DNA of 64,000 nt, taken from positions 2,232,001 through 2,296,000 of the forward strand of contig NZ_CP051201.1 in assembly GCF_024181285.1 (NCBI RefSeq), given 5' to 3'. The stretch comes from Treponema sp. OMZ 790 (lineage in GTDB: Bacteria > Spirochaetota > Spirochaetia > Treponematales > Treponemataceae). The notes beneath the pieces were generated by a model. That model had not been told where the DNA came from and did not search any database. It was given only the letters and a program-made list of their open reading frames with translations. The position numbers and the translations under genes were made by a program. Shown here piece after piece: positions 35,413 through 44,792 of the stretch (the first letter of the stretch is position 1; each line of letters begins with the position of its first letter).

Positions 35413-36344
35413 CAGTCTCTTAACTCCTTTCCCGTAAGCTCCAAGAAAATGTCGTTTAAACTGGGTAACTCCGAATATAATTTGGTATAAGCCAAGTTGT
35501 TATTGTTTATAAATAAGATAAGTTCATTTAAGTTGTTAATCGAATTTTCAAAACTGATTAAAAATTCGTTTCCGTTTTTGCTAACTTCCAAAACGTGAGG
35601 GATTTTTTTTAGATCTTCCTGGAGGTTATCCTTAGTTTCGACAAATTCGACAACCATTTTTTCGCTTGTGCGGATCAGCTTGTGCAATTCTTCCAAAGTT
35701 CCGTTCGCAATATCTCGTCCTTCATCCATTATGATGATTCTATCGCAAAGCTCTTCTACCTCTTCAAGATAATGGGTAGTGTACACAATGGTACTTCCTT
35801 TTTTTGCCAGTTCCTTTATTCCTGAAAGAATGAAGTTGCGGCTTTGAGCATCGACGGCAACTGTGGGTTCATCCAAAAAAATCAGCTCAGGCCTATGAGC
35901 TATGCCGCAGGCAATGTTAAGGCGGCGCAAAAGCCCCCCTGAAAGTTTTTTTGCACGGAAAGAAGCATAATTATTTAAGCCTACAAAATCGATCGCCTCA
36001 TCGACCAGCTTTTTTCTCTCCGCAGCATTGCTTACATAAAGGCCGCAAAAATAATCTATATTTTGTCTTACGGTAAAATTATAGAAAACCGAAACTTCTT
36101 GAGGAACAAGGCCTATCCTTTTTTTGATATGGAGAGCATTGGGCTTCATCTCTTCGCCGAAAATATTGATTTCGCCCTTCCCGTGTTTTAAAAGAGAAAG
36201 CATACAGTTTATGGCTGTAGTTTTTCCGCATCCGTTCGGCCCCAAAAGACCGAGAATTTCACCTTCTTTAACTTCCATGTTAAAATGATCAAGTGCCGTT
36301 TTTTCGTTGTACCTTTTTACAAGATTTTTTACCGTTAAAATCAT
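35412..36344 (-). CDS. ABC transporter ATP-binding protein of the exporter
   Basis: 310 residues. Walker A is GPNGCGKTTAI (about 35-45), the Q-loop is in GLVPQEVSVFYNFTVRQN, the signature is LSGGLLRRLNIA (GLLRR in place of GQQ/GMR), Walker B is LIFLDEPTVAVD and the H-loop is VYTTHYLEEVEEL. The C-terminal 90 residues resemble the extra domain of drug and antibiotic exporters (DrrA/NatA type). It heads the three-gene operon; a palindrome lies about 80 bases upstream. Confidence 0.93.
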   Translation of the reverse strand: MILTVKNLVKRYNEKTALDHFNMEVKEGEILGLLGPNGCGKTTAINCMLSLLKHGKGEINIFGEEMKPNALHIKKRIGLVPQEVSVFYNFTVRQNIDYFCGLYVSNAAERKKLVDEAIDFVGLNNYASFRAKKLSGGLLRRLNIACGIAHRPELIFLDEPTVAVDAQSRNFILSGIKELAKKGSTIVYTTHYLEEVEELCDRIIIMDEGRDIANGTLEELHKLIRTSEKMVVEFVETKDNLQEDLKKIPHVLEVSKNGNEFLISFENSINNLNELILFINNNNLAYTKLYSELPSLNDIFLELTGKELRD

Positions 36345-36422
36345 AATTACCCCCTATAAATATAGATTATACCTTATTTTTAGAATTTTAAAAGTAAAAA
36401 TTGTCATTTTTTTTGAGGTTTA

Positions 36423-36442
36423 AATATGACATTTGTCATATT
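36423..36442. promoter_or_regulatory. Candidate operator upstream of the ABC exporter operon
   Basis: AATATGACATTTGTCATATT is a perfect palindrome of two 9-bp half-sites separated by TT. A half-site-like TTGTCATTTT lies nearer the gene at 36400-36409. It sits 79 bases upstream of the ATPase start, in the promoter region. No regulator gene is adjacent. Confidence 0.5.
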
Positions 36443-36479
36443 AAATTGATGATTGATGTCTTTATTGAAGATAAATTTA

Positions 36480-36515
36480 AAAAGCCGTTTTCTAAGTTAT
36501 CTTAAAAAACGGCTC
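36480..36515 (-). terminator. Terminator of the PdxK/ThiD-type kinase gene
   Basis: AGCCGTTTT (36482-36490) pairs with AAAACGGCT (36505-36513). On the minus strand it ends in a T run. It begins 18 bases after the kinase stop. Confidence 0.8.
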
Positions 36516-36532
36516 ATTATAGTTCTTAATAA

Positions 36533-37342
36533 TTAATTAAAGCTCTTTCGCCATGCGGCAGGGTTACCGGGACCGACCCATTTATTAAGTTGGAATCCGT
36601 TTTGGAGACTTAAAGTTATAAACTTCTTTGCTCTTCTTACGGCTTCATACGGTTCAAGGCCGATACCTAAACCGGCTGCGATGGCCGCGGCTGTTGTACA
36701 GCCTGCTCCATGTGTCCATTTTGTGTCGATAAGGCCGCCTTCCACTTTTAGGAATTGTTCTCCGTCATAAAAAATATCTACAGCCGACTGCTCGCCTTCC
36801 AGCTTAGACCCGCCCTTTATGAAAACATAGGGAACTCCCATTCCGTGAATAATTTTACAGGCTTCTTTTATTTCTTCGATTGTAGAAGGAGTCGGCATTT
36901 TGGCAATCTGTCCGGCTTCAAAAAGGTTAGGAGTAATCAGTTTTGCTAAAGGCAAAAGTTTTTCGATGATAAGGTTGTTAAGCTCAGGATTTAAGGCAAG
37001 ATCTCCGCCCTTACAAACCATTACGGGGTCGAGAACATAGTTTTTTACATCATATTTTTTGAGGTACTCGGCAGAAAGTTCAACTGCGTAGTTTGTTGCA
37101 AGCATTCCCGTTTTAGCGGCATTAACTCCTATGCCCTTAAAAATAGTTTCAAGCTGGGCTCTTATTGTATTCTCATCAAGGGGGAAAACCTCATGCCCCC
37201 ATTCCTTGTCGGGATTCATTGTTGCAATTACCGTAACGGCAGCCATTCCGTATACACCGTATTCCTGAAAAGTTTTTAAATCGGCCTCTAAACCGGCTCC
37301 TCCGGAAGCATCCGATCCGGCAATCGTTGCAAGTTTTATCAT
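36533..37342 (-). CDS. ThiD/PdxK-type ribokinase-superfamily kinase (probable pyridoxal or HMP kinase)
   Basis: 269 residues. The N-terminus TIAGSDASGGAGLEADLKTF is the ThiD/PdxK signature. DPVMVCKGGDLAL is the mid motif, and the C-terminal anion hole and catalytic Asp region reads WTHGAGCTTAAAIAAGLG. Most ThiD proteins have HGTGC and a D preceding it; HGAGC is common in pyridoxine kinases of the ThiD type. No thiamine genes are nearby, so vitamin B6 salvage is the likelier role. It has its own AGGAGA ribosome-binding site and terminator. Confidence 0.85.
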   Translation of the reverse strand: MIKLATIAGSDASGGAGLEADLKTFQEYGVYGMAAVTVIATMNPDKEWGHEVFPLDENTIRAQLETIFKGIGVNAAKTGMLATNYAVELSAEYLKKYDVKNYVLDPVMVCKGGDLALNPELNNLIIEKLLPLAKLITPNLFEAGQIAKMPTPSTIEEIKEACKIIHGMGVPYVFIKGGSKLEGEQSAVDIFYDGEQFLKVEGGLIDTKWTHGAGCTTAAAIAAGLGIGLEPYEAVRRAKKFITLSLQNGFQLNKWVGPGNPAAWRKSFN

Positions 37343-37418
37343 AAGTAAATCTCCTAATAGTTTATCTTCTATATGTTGGGATTATATCATTTTTTTTAAA
37401 CTTTGTCTTGTAGTAAAA

Positions 37419-38516
37419 TTAAAGAGCAAGTCTCTCAACCGATTCTATTACGCCGCCGCCGATAATATAATCCTCGTCATAAAAAACTGCGGCTTGTCCT
37501 TCTGCGACGGCTTTTTCAGGTTCTATAAATTCTACCTTAAATTTTCCTGTAGGTTTAAGCTCCTCAGTTTTTAGCGGAATTAATTTTGCTTTTTTCTTTT
37601 GTTGGCGGTAGCGTGTTTTTACCTCAATGTCTATTTCTTTATCTATTATTCTTTTTGAGATTATATTTACATTTGAAGCGATGAGGCTTTCGGCAAAGAG
37701 TTCTTCATCCTTGCCTACAGTAACGGTGTTTGTCTTTGCCTCTTTTTTAACGACGTAGACGGGATAGCCCATCGCGATTGCAAGCCCGCGCCTTTGGCCT
37801 ATCGTGTAATATTGAAGACCCTTGTGTCTGCCTATTTCTTTTCCCTGCGTGTCTATAAATTTGCCTTCTTTAAAAGAATCCTTTGCGAGGGCATTTATCA
37901 CCCTTGTGTAATCGTCATCGGGAACAAAGCAGATGTCTTGGCTGTCGGGACGGTGAGCATTTATGAGCCCCGCCTCTTCGGCTATACATCTCACTTTTTC
38001 TTTTGTAAAATCTCCTAATGGAAAAATAGAATGGGAAAGCTTCTTTTGATTAAGAAGAGCTAAAAAGTAGCTTTGATCTTTTTGGCTGTCTTTAGCCTGT
38101 CTTAGTAAAAATCTTTCCTCTCCGCCAATTTCGGTTTTTTCTATTTTTGCATAATGGCCTGTTGCGATTTTATCAAAGCCGTCCTTTAAGGCTTGTTCCA
38201 AAAAAAGACCGAATTTAATTTTACTGTTGCATATAAAGCAGGGATTCGGCGTTCTTCCCAGTTTGTACTCTTCAACAAAGTAGTCGATGATTGCAGTTTT
38301 AAAAGTTTCCCGCATATCGTACACAAGGTGTTTTATACCGAGTTTTGCTGCAACTTTTTTTGCGTCTTCAATATCATCAGTCTGCTCTTTATAAATGCCG
38401 GATAATTTCGGCAGAAGCTGCATTGTAACACCTGTAACCTCATACCCCTGATCGATTAATAGTTTTGCCGCAATGGCGGAATCAACGCCTCCGCTTAAAC
38501 CAACAAGCACCTTCAT
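37419..38516 (-). CDS. mnmA: tRNA-specific 2-thiouridylase
   Basis: Thiolates U34 of tRNA-Lys, -Glu and -Gln. About 365 residues from the ATG at 38516; the longer frame lies inside mtnK. The PP-loop is LSGGVDSAIAAKLL, the first catalytic Cys is in GRTPNPCFICNSKIKFG, the second in DSQDICFVPD, and GQRRGLAIAMGYPVYVV follows. It starts 6 bases after the mtnK stop. Its sulfur would normally come from a cysteine desulfurase relay. Confidence 0.96.
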   Translation of the reverse strand: MKVLVGLSGGVDSAIAAKLLIDQGYEVTGVTMQLLPKLSGIYKEQTDDIEDAKKVAAKLGIKHLVYDMRETFKTAIIDYFVEEYKLGRTPNPCFICNSKIKFGLFLEQALKDGFDKIATGHYAKIEKTEIGGEERFLLRQAKDSQKDQSYFLALLNQKKLSHSIFPLGDFTKEKVRCIAEEAGLINAHRPDSQDICFVPDDDYTRVINALAKDSFKEGKFIDTQGKEIGRHKGLQYYTIGQRRGLAIAMGYPVYVVKKEAKTNTVTVGKDEELFAESLIASNVNIISKRIIDKEIDIEVKTRYRQQKKKAKLIPLKTEELKPTGKFKVEFIEPEKAVAEGQAAVFYDEDYIIGGGVIESVERLAL

Positions 38517-38521
38517 CAAGC

Positions 38522-39718
38522 TTAAAGACCTCGTAAAATTTCTTCGGGGTTTAAAATCATGGCACATCCCAGTTCGGCTAATTCTCTTTCGAGGAGAACT
38601 CTGTTTTCGATTTTTTTTATGCTTGTAATTTCAGGCGTTTTTGCAGAACCGATTATCCGCCTGTTTAATTCGGTACCGCAAAAAGAAACAGCATCTATCT
38701 TTATCTTCTCGATATAATTATCAATAAAAATTTCGTTTTTATAAATCGGATCTTTGATATTCTTAATAAGAAATTCTTTTGCAAAGGCCGAGAAAGATTT
38801 AAACAAGTTGTCTTTTGCATTTTCAATCCAAATTAAAAAATCCGGTTTTTGCTCATCCGCAAAGAAAGTCGAATACTTTGCATAACCTTGCGCAAAAAGA
38901 AGATGAGCCAGAACGTTTCCAAGGTCATAAGCTATCGGACCGTAAAATGCAAATTCGGGATCGATTATTTTTATTCTTGTTTCTTTATTTTCATTTTTTA
39001 CAAAGATAGAACCTGAATGTAAATCCCCGTGAATAAGCCCTTGCGGATAATTATTGAATTTCTCTTTTAAAGCAGCAACTCTTGAAATGAGATTCGTATC
39101 TTCATAAAAAGTTTTTTTAAGCCACTCGGCATTTTCGGGCAGTAAAATATTTCTTCCTCTGACATCCTTATAAGGGTGAGTAAAAACTAACTCTTCCGTA
39201 ATTTTACAAAGTTCAGGATTATAAAATTTAAAGGCTGCTTGAGATTTTTTTTGATAACCCAAACATAAATCGGTTGAAGCTAAGGAAGTATCTACGATAA
39301 AATGGGCAATCAGTTTTTCAATACCGTAAAAAAATTTTCCGTTCATTAATTCAGTTCTTAAATTGGAATAAGAACCTATGTCTTCCATTATGATTGCAGC
39401 CATCACCGGATCGGTATAAATTATTTTTGGAGAAAAATCCGGCGCACATTCATTATACAGTTTTAAAACTTCGGCTTCACGCGCACTTCTATTGGGATTT
39501 AAATATCCGTCAGGGCGAACCCTTGTTTGAATGTCGGCTTGTTTTAAAATAAGAGATTTTTTTGTCTCCTCATCGAAAATACGGTAGACGTAATTGATGT
39601 TACCGTCTCCTATTTCTTCGCAAACCAAATTTTCATTTGAATCAAAAAAATTACTGTGCTCAAAAACATAGTCGATTATATCGTCGCCTTCCATTTTATA
39701 ATGAGAACTAAACCGCAT
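38522..39718 (-). CDS. mtnK: S-methyl-5-thioribose kinase
   Basis: 398 residues with an aminoglycoside-phosphotransferase-like fold. Motifs match MtnK: EIGDGNINYVYRI near the start, VIMEDIGSYSNLR-like sequence at IIMEDIGSYSNLR, the catalytic loop LIHGDLHSGSIFV and the metal-binding IIDPEFAFYGPIAYDLGN. It phosphorylates methylthioribose in methionine salvage. Other mtn genes are not in the window. It lies 13 bases after the outer-membrane protein gene. Confidence 0.93.
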   Translation of the reverse strand: MRFSSHYKMEGDDIIDYVFEHSNFFDSNENLVCEEIGDGNINYVYRIFDEETKKSLILKQADIQTRVRPDGYLNPNRSAREAEVLKLYNECAPDFSPKIIYTDPVMAAIIMEDIGSYSNLRTELMNGKFFYGIEKLIAHFIVDTSLASTDLCLGYQKKSQAAFKFYNPELCKITEELVFTHPYKDVRGRNILLPENAEWLKKTFYEDTNLISRVAALKEKFNNYPQGLIHGDLHSGSIFVKNENKETRIKIIDPEFAFYGPIAYDLGNVLAHLLFAQGYAKYSTFFADEQKPDFLIWIENAKDNLFKSFSAFAKEFLIKNIKDPIYKNEIFIDNYIEKIKIDAVSFCGTELNRRIIGSAKTPEITSIKKIENRVLLERELAELGCAMILNPEEILRGL

Positions 39719-39731
39719 TCTGACTCCATAT

Positions 39732-41237
39732 TTAATAGTGAAGCCCTATCCCGATAAAAATTTCGGAAACAGGCCTACCGTCACGCTTTGCGCGGCCTGT
39801 TTTATTTTTTATTTCACGCAAATCATGACCATAACTTATACGTGCATAAATACTTCGCATTTTGATCGGATACAGTATTATTTCAAACCCGCCGGAATAC
39901 CAACCGTATTTTGGATTGTAATAGGTATTTGTTGCTTTGTCATGAACCAAAGCTATATCCACAAACGGAGATATGTGCATCTCAAACCCGAAAAAACGAG
40001 TCCATGAAACGCCCGTAATTTCTTCCCATTTAAAAACTCCGATTTTTATCGGTAAATCAAAATTAAAATTTATGGCAGTATCGGTTGGAATTCTATTGTT
40101 TAAAATACCGCGCAAAACTTTACCGCTTTTTTCTGAAGTCTTATTGAATAAGTTATAATAAAAATCAAACCTTCCATATAGTCCTATCCTATCCAAAAAG
40201 GAATAAAATCCGGCAGATTCCAATTCAAAAGAAACTTCCACATTACCTTTACGGTACGTGTTATATTTATAATCATTGTTAAATTTTAAATTAAAGCCCT
40301 GTCTAAAATTGTTTACCCAGTTTACTTTTCCCATTCCAAAACTATGCGACCAAAGAATATTAAGTCCCTTGTGTTCATCATCAGTCATTTTTTTGAATTT
40401 CCAGTCACCCTTTATACCGAAATATGGCGACCATGTAATTGTTCCTATCACGGGATTTTTATATATGTCAAAAACAAGAGATGTATAAAATCCGTTTGTA
40501 AGATAATAATCTTTTTTGTACGGTGAGGCTGAAACATTTACACCTTGCATAGTACCGGCATTTAAGGTAAGCCAATCAAATCCGAATTTATAAGAAGTAC
40601 TCAATCCTGTTTCAAAATCAAATCCGAAATTTTTATCTTGATCTATTTTGAATTCTACATTTGTACTCCAAAAAAGTTTAACAGGATTAATATGGAACGG
40701 AAGTGTAAAACGGGATCCTAATGCAAAAGAAGACTTTTCATTGTTGTTTCTATTATATATTAAATCCATTGTGAGCGGTTCAAGAGAACCTAAAAAATTA
40801 AAATCTTTTAATTTAAGTTTAAACTCAAGACCGCTGTTTGAATCAAAACTGGGATAAGGGAGAGCTATAATATTCCATGTATCTTGGATAGATATTTTAA
40901 GTTTTACGGGAACAATATTATTTTGAGCTTGTAAAAAATCAAAAGTAATTTCATGGCTTTCGATTGTCCTTATATTATTGAATTCGGAATTAAGGCCTGC
41001 AATATATGCATCGAATTCTTCCCGTGAAGTAAACATTCTGTTTTTATCTATAGGCACTTTAGCCGACAAAGGCCCAACTTTAGTAAAACCTTTTATGCTG
41101 TATTCGACACTTTCAATCTTATAAGCCGTACCGTCCGGCAACAAAGAAACATCGGATTTTTCTTCCGTGTTTTGTGAGTAAAGACCAATTACAAAAAGAC
41201 AGCATAATACAGCCGTTAAAAAAAATCGTTTGTGCAT
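39732..41237 (-). CDS. Outer-membrane beta-barrel protein, Omp85/TamA-like layout
   Basis: 501 residues. The signal peptide is MHKRFFLTAVLCCLFVIGLYSQ. Residues 35-130 resemble a single POTRA-like domain (YKIESVEYSIKGFTKVGPL; FNNIRTIESHEITFDFLQ). From about 140 on, amphipathic strands alternate to the end, and the last residues are SEIFIGIGLHY, with a terminal aromatic typical of barrel proteins recognised by BamA. The function is unknown. Being next to mtnK, purE and purC gives no clue. Confidence 0.8.
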   Translation of the reverse strand: MHKRFFLTAVLCCLFVIGLYSQNTEEKSDVSLLPDGTAYKIESVEYSIKGFTKVGPLSAKVPIDKNRMFTSREEFDAYIAGLNSEFNNIRTIESHEITFDFLQAQNNIVPVKLKISIQDTWNIIALPYPSFDSNSGLEFKLKLKDFNFLGSLEPLTMDLIYNRNNNEKSSFALGSRFTLPFHINPVKLFWSTNVEFKIDQDKNFGFDFETGLSTSYKFGFDWLTLNAGTMQGVNVSASPYKKDYYLTNGFYTSLVFDIYKNPVIGTITWSPYFGIKGDWKFKKMTDDEHKGLNILWSHSFGMGKVNWVNNFRQGFNLKFNNDYKYNTYRKGNVEVSFELESAGFYSFLDRIGLYGRFDFYYNLFNKTSEKSGKVLRGILNNRIPTDTAINFNFDLPIKIGVFKWEEITGVSWTRFFGFEMHISPFVDIALVHDKATNTYYNPKYGWYSGGFEIILYPIKMRSIYARISYGHDLREIKNKTGRAKRDGRPVSEIFIGIGLHY

Positions 41238-41264
41238 TTTATTCCACCATGATTGCTATTTTAT

Positions 41265-41744
41265 TTATTTTTTTAATTTGGAATCGTCGTCAATTATTTT
41301 TTGCACATTTGATTCCATGTAAGATTTTACTGAATCAGCTATTTCCTTATCATAAAGCGAAAAAATTCTTGCTGCAAGGAGAGCGGCATTTTTAGGCTCC
41401 AAAACAAGAGCAGGAGAAATACCCGACGGCATTCTGAGTGAAGAGTAAATATCAGCTCCTGCGAAACTATCTGAGGGAGGAGGACAAGCAATTGTCGGCC
41501 CCTTTACAAAACCGTCTACAAAACCCGAAAGAGCATTACTCCTTCCTGCAATTGTGATATAGAGTTTCGGCCTATCGAGAGCCTCGTATTCTTTTAACAT
41601 AGAAACAACATGCTCCGCCGTTTTATGAGCCGAACCTATTCTGATGGCATATTCAATTCCAAAGGTCTTTAACTCTGAAGCTATCTTTTCCGCATGCCCC
41701 ATATCCGAGGATGAGCCCATAAGAATTATTACAAGAGGTTTCAC
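41265..41744 (-). CDS. purE: Class II PurE, AIR carboxylase
   Basis: 159 residues. Motifs are MGSSSDMGHAEKIA (AIR site), RIGSAHKTAEHV, and AGRSNALSGFVDG where class I PurE has GGAAHLPG. These mark class II, which carboxylates AIR directly with CO2 and needs no PurK. The Treponema denticola PurE has been characterised as an AIR carboxylase. No purK is next to it, in keeping with this. It overlaps the purC stop by 4 bases. Confidence 0.95.
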   Translation of the reverse strand: MKPLVIILMGSSSDMGHAEKIASELKTFGIEYAIRIGSAHKTAEHVVSMLKEYEALDRPKLYITIAGRSNALSGFVDGFVKGPTIACPPPSDSFAGADIYSSLRMPSGISPALVLEPKNAALLAARIFSLYDKEIADSVKSYMESNVQKIIDDDSKLKK

Positions 41745-42691
41745 ATCAGACCTGCCTTTTTTAAGTTTTTTGCTATGCGCTCTTCGGCAGGATATTCTCC
41801 CGGAACAAATTTTGATTTTGTCAATTTTTCGTAGGCCGTAATATAAAGCTGAATAGCAGCATTCCAGACGTCTTCATCGAGTTCGGGGATTTCTCCGTCA
41901 CCGCGATAGCCTTTTTCGGCATAAGCCATTCTTACAAATTCTTTGTCAAAGTTTTCAGGCTCTTTTCCTTCTTTTAATCTTTGCTCATAAGTGTCGAGCT
42001 TCCAGTAACGTGAAGAATCCGGGGTATGAACCTCATCTATCAAAAGAATGTTATTATCCTTATCTACGCCGAATTCGTATTTTGTATCAACCAAAATTAA
42101 GCCTGCTTCTTTTGCGCTTTTTTGACCTCGCTCAAAAAGGGCAAGAGCCGCTTTTTGCACAAAGTCCCACTGTTCTTTTGATAGATAGCCTTGCGAAACT
42201 ACCTCATCGCAGGTAAGCCTCTCATCGTGGCCTGTGGGGCCGCCTTTTGTCGTAGGAGTTATGATAGGTTTGGGCAGGGCCTGATTTTTTGTCAAGCCTT
42301 CAGGAAAATCATACCCGTAAATATTTCTTTCACCTAAAGAGTATCTGTACCATAGAGCTGTTGAAGTTACACCCGTAATATACCCTCGAACTATTACCTC
42401 TATCGGAAGAGGTTTTACTTCCGTTACGAGAATGCAGTTAGGATCGGGACAAGAAATTATATGATTTTTGATTATATCCTTGGTGTTCTCAAACCACCAA
42501 AGAGAAAGTTGGTTCAAAACCTGCCCCTTATAAGGAAGAGCTGTCAATACTCTGTCAAAGGCAGAAATCCTATCTGTAGTTACAATCAAGCGTTTTCCTG
42601 CTTCCGGCGAATACCAATCCCTGACCTTTCCGGTTTGTTTTGAAGGGAGCGGTAAATTAGATTCTCTAAAAGCTGCATTTCGTGAAATCAT
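41741..42691 (-). CDS. purC: SAICAR synthase
   Basis: 316 residues, longer than the 235-residue E. coli form and like the eukaryote-type enzymes. Motifs are GKVRDWYSP, VTTDRISAFDRVL, LPIEVIVRGYITG (with the aspartate/CAIR region), KPIITPTTKGG, ILVDTKYEFG and IDEVHTPDSSRYW. It condenses CAIR with aspartate. purC is translated first, then purE, so two successive steps of purine synthesis are coupled, with the later enzyme encoded first. Confidence 0.96.
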   Translation of the reverse strand: MISRNAAFRESNLPLPSKQTGKVRDWYSPEAGKRLIVTTDRISAFDRVLTALPYKGQVLNQLSLWWFENTKDIIKNHIISCPDPNCILVTEVKPLPIEVIVRGYITGVTSTALWYRYSLGERNIYGYDFPEGLTKNQALPKPIITPTTKGGPTGHDERLTCDEVVSQGYLSKEQWDFVQKAALALFERGQKSAKEAGLILVDTKYEFGVDKDNNILLIDEVHTPDSSRYWKLDTYEQRLKEGKEPENFDKEFVRMAYAEKGYRGDGEIPELDEDVWNAAIQLYITAYEKLTKSKFVPGEYPAEERIAKNLKKAGLM

Positions 42692-42817
42692 TTTAAACTC
42701 CTTTAGTTTAAAGTCGGTTTTTCAAGTATATATGAAGCCCCATAAACTTTCAAGTATCCGCATATATTTACAACCCCGCCGATAGAAGAAAAGAAGAATT
42801 TTATCTATAATAAAACA

Positions 42818-43618
42818 ATGAGAAAGATAGCAATAGTCGCTGGAGGCTCAAGCGGTATAGGTCTTGAAATTACAAAAGCACTGATTGTAAAAGATTATTT
42901 TGTGTATACCATGAGCCGCAGAGAATTTGCGGGTTTACCGCAAGATAAAACTAATCATATTTCAGTTGATGTTACGGACGAAGCAAAACTGACAGCGGCT
43001 TTTGCCGATATTTGGGAAAAGGAAGGACGGATTGATTTAGCCGTATGCGCATCGGGATTCGGCATTTCGGGAGCTGTAGAGTTTACAAGACTCGAAGAGG
43101 CAAAAAAGCAAATGGATGTAAATTTTTTCGGAGCTTTTTTGTTTATAAAAACTTCAGCTTCGTATATGCGCCCCCAGTCTTTCGGAAAGATATTTGTAAT
43201 CAGCTCCATAGCAGGAGAAATTGCAATTCCTTTTCAAGCCTTTTATTCGGCATCAAAGGCTGCCTTGGGAAAACTCTTAGAAGCCTTTCATGCAGAACTT
43301 CAGCCCTTCGGAGTAAATTGCGCCCTCATAATGCCCGGAGATGTTGCTACTCCTTTTACGGCAGCAAGAAATAAGTCAAATCTTGGAGATGATGTTTATA
43401 AGGGCAGAATTTCAAAAAGCGTTTCTAAAATGGAAAAAGACGAGCAAAAGGGAATGGATCCTAAAAGGCTGGGAAACTTCGTTGCCTCCCTTGCTGAAAA
43501 ACGAAAGATAAAATTTTTCTATCCATATGACGGAACTTATGCCTTTCTCCTTCTACTTTATAGGATTTTACCCCGGAGGCTCGCCTTCTTTATCGTAAAA
43601 AAACTATATGCCGAATAA
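42818..43618 (+). CDS. Short-chain dehydrogenase/reductase
   Basis: 266 residues. The NAD(P) motif is GGSSGIG (9-15), the NAG position is CASGFG, the catalytic Ser is in VISSIAG, and YSASK holds Tyr and Lys. SRREF after the second strand suggests NADP preference. The C-terminal 30 residues are hydrophobic (FLLLLYRILPRRLAFFIVKKL), so membrane association is possible. Substrate unknown; many relatives act on lipids or sugars. Divergent from purC. Confidence 0.88.
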   Translation: MRKIAIVAGGSSGIGLEITKALIVKDYFVYTMSRREFAGLPQDKTNHISVDVTDEAKLTAAFADIWEKEGRIDLAVCASGFGISGAVEFTRLEEAKKQMDVNFFGAFLFIKTSASYMRPQSFGKIFVISSIAGEIAIPFQAFYSASKAALGKLLEAFHAELQPFGVNCALIMPGDVATPFTAARNKSNLGDDVYKGRISKSVSKMEKDEQKGMDPKRLGNFVASLAEKRKIKFFYPYDGTYAFLLLLYRILPRRLAFFIVKKLYAE

Positions 43619-43669
43619 GGGCGCTATCAAGGCTTTAAGCCTTGACAGCAAAATAAAGATTGTTATGCC

Positions 43670-44065
43670 TTAAAATGTCATAACTTTTTCTTCAATAAGC
43701 ACCTCCTCCTTAGCCTCGGCCTTATTGCCCGCATTTTTAAAAACGGGTTTGAATTCCACATGCTCTGCGACGACTTTTACCTTACTATAGTTTTTGCCGT
43801 CAGTACCTACCCATCTGTCCTGCTTAATTCTGCCCACAACGCGGACTCCCCTGCCCTTAGCCCCGTTTTGCTCACATAATTTTGCAAGGCTGGCCCATGT
43901 TTCCACATCAAAATAGGAAGTCTCCTGCACAAACTCATCATCTTTTTTATAATTCCTGTTTGAAGCAATAGAAAAAGTACATAAAGCTGTTCCGTTTGCA
44001 GTAGTTTTTAAAACAGGTTCCCTCACCATGTTTCCCTCAATAATAAGCGAATTTAATGATTTCAT
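43670..44065 (-). CDS. ssb: Single-stranded DNA-binding protein
   Basis: 131 residues with the SSB OB-fold: LNSLIIEGNMVREPVLKTT, TFSIASNRNYKK, ETSYFDVETWASLAKLC, GRGVRVVGRIKQDRW and VVAEHVEFKP. The tail is short and acidic and ends EEKVMTF, where the usual protein-docking tip is DDDIPF, so the partner-binding tip is altered but still acidic plus a final Phe. AGGTATG precedes the ATG. It stands alone, divergent from yajC. Confidence 0.95.
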   Translation of the reverse strand: MKSLNSLIIEGNMVREPVLKTTANGTALCTFSIASNRNYKKDDEFVQETSYFDVETWASLAKLCEQNGAKGRGVRVVGRIKQDRWVGTDGKNYSKVKVVAEHVEFKPVFKNAGNKAEAKEEVLIEEKVMTF

Positions 44066-44258
44066 TTCATACCTCCAAAAATCAAAAAAAATCTCAATTT
44101 GAACTCTTGTTCAATAATGTTGGTAAAAGCTCAAGCGCGGCGCCGTTCCTTCGCTTTCACTTAATTATATGCTTATAAATGCAATTTTTAGTAAAATTTT
44201 AAAAATATTTTTTTAAAATTAAACATAAAAAAACTCTTTTTTAAAAGCTTACCTCTTA

Positions 44259-44288
44259 TTGACTGAATATGTAAAAATATGGTATTGT
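44259..44288 (+). promoter_or_regulatory. Promoter of the yajC-secD-secF operon
   Basis: TTGACT at 44259-44264, an 18-bp spacer, then TATTGT at 44283-44288. The rest of the 44066-44334 gap is AT-rich and shows no gene. Confidence 0.55.
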
Positions 44289-44334
44289 ATTTTCCTATAT
44301 TTATATTCTAAATCATTAAAAAAGGATGGGTTAT

Positions 44335-44748
44335 ATGAATTTTATGCCTTTATTGCAAGGAGCTCCTCAAGGCGGTTTCGGCTCCTTCGGTTTTTTAATA
44401 CCAATGCTCTTGGTTTTCGTTATTTTTTATTTTTTGCTTATCCGCCCACAGAAAAAGGAACAGCAAAAAACTGAAAGAATGATCGCTCAACTTCAAAAGG
44501 GTGACAAAATCATCACCATCGGCGGCATTCACGGTGTTGTAAGCTCAACAAAAGAAAAGACTCTTATCATAAAAGTTGATGACAACTGCAAAATCGAAAT
44601 AAACCGTTCTGCAGTAGGTGCCGTTTTAAAAGACGAGCCGCCCAAACCCGATTTTGCCGGCGAAAGTGAAAAGAAAAAACCTTTATTCGGAAAAAAAACA
44701 AACGATTCCGAAAACACCGATAACGCCTCACAAAACGAATCAAAATAA
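44335..44748 (+). CDS. yajC: Preprotein translocase accessory subunit YajC
   Basis: 137 residues from ATG 44335, with AAAGGATGGG just upstream; an in-frame ATG at 44326 would overlap that site. One membrane helix (about 20-40, FLIPMLLVFVIFYFLLIRPQKKE) is followed by the YajC core (LQKGDKIITIGGIHGVVSS; LIIKVDDNCKIEINRSAVGAVL). The tail is Lys/Asn/Ser-rich. It associates with SecDF in the inner membrane. secD starts 44 bases later. Confidence 0.95.
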   Translation: MNFMPLLQGAPQGGFGSFGFLIPMLLVFVIFYFLLIRPQKKEQQKTERMIAQLQKGDKIITIGGIHGVVSSTKEKTLIIKVDDNCKIEINRSAVGAVLKDEPPKPDFAGESEKKKPLFGKKTNDSENTDNASQNESK

Positions 44749-44792
44749 AACGATTTGCGGTTTTAAATTAAAACCGCAAAGGGAGATAAATA

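Noticed and set aside
43625..43645. AAGGCTTTAAGCCTT hairpin between the SDR gene and ssb
   Set aside because: It is short and has no T run; too common to call a terminator with confidence.
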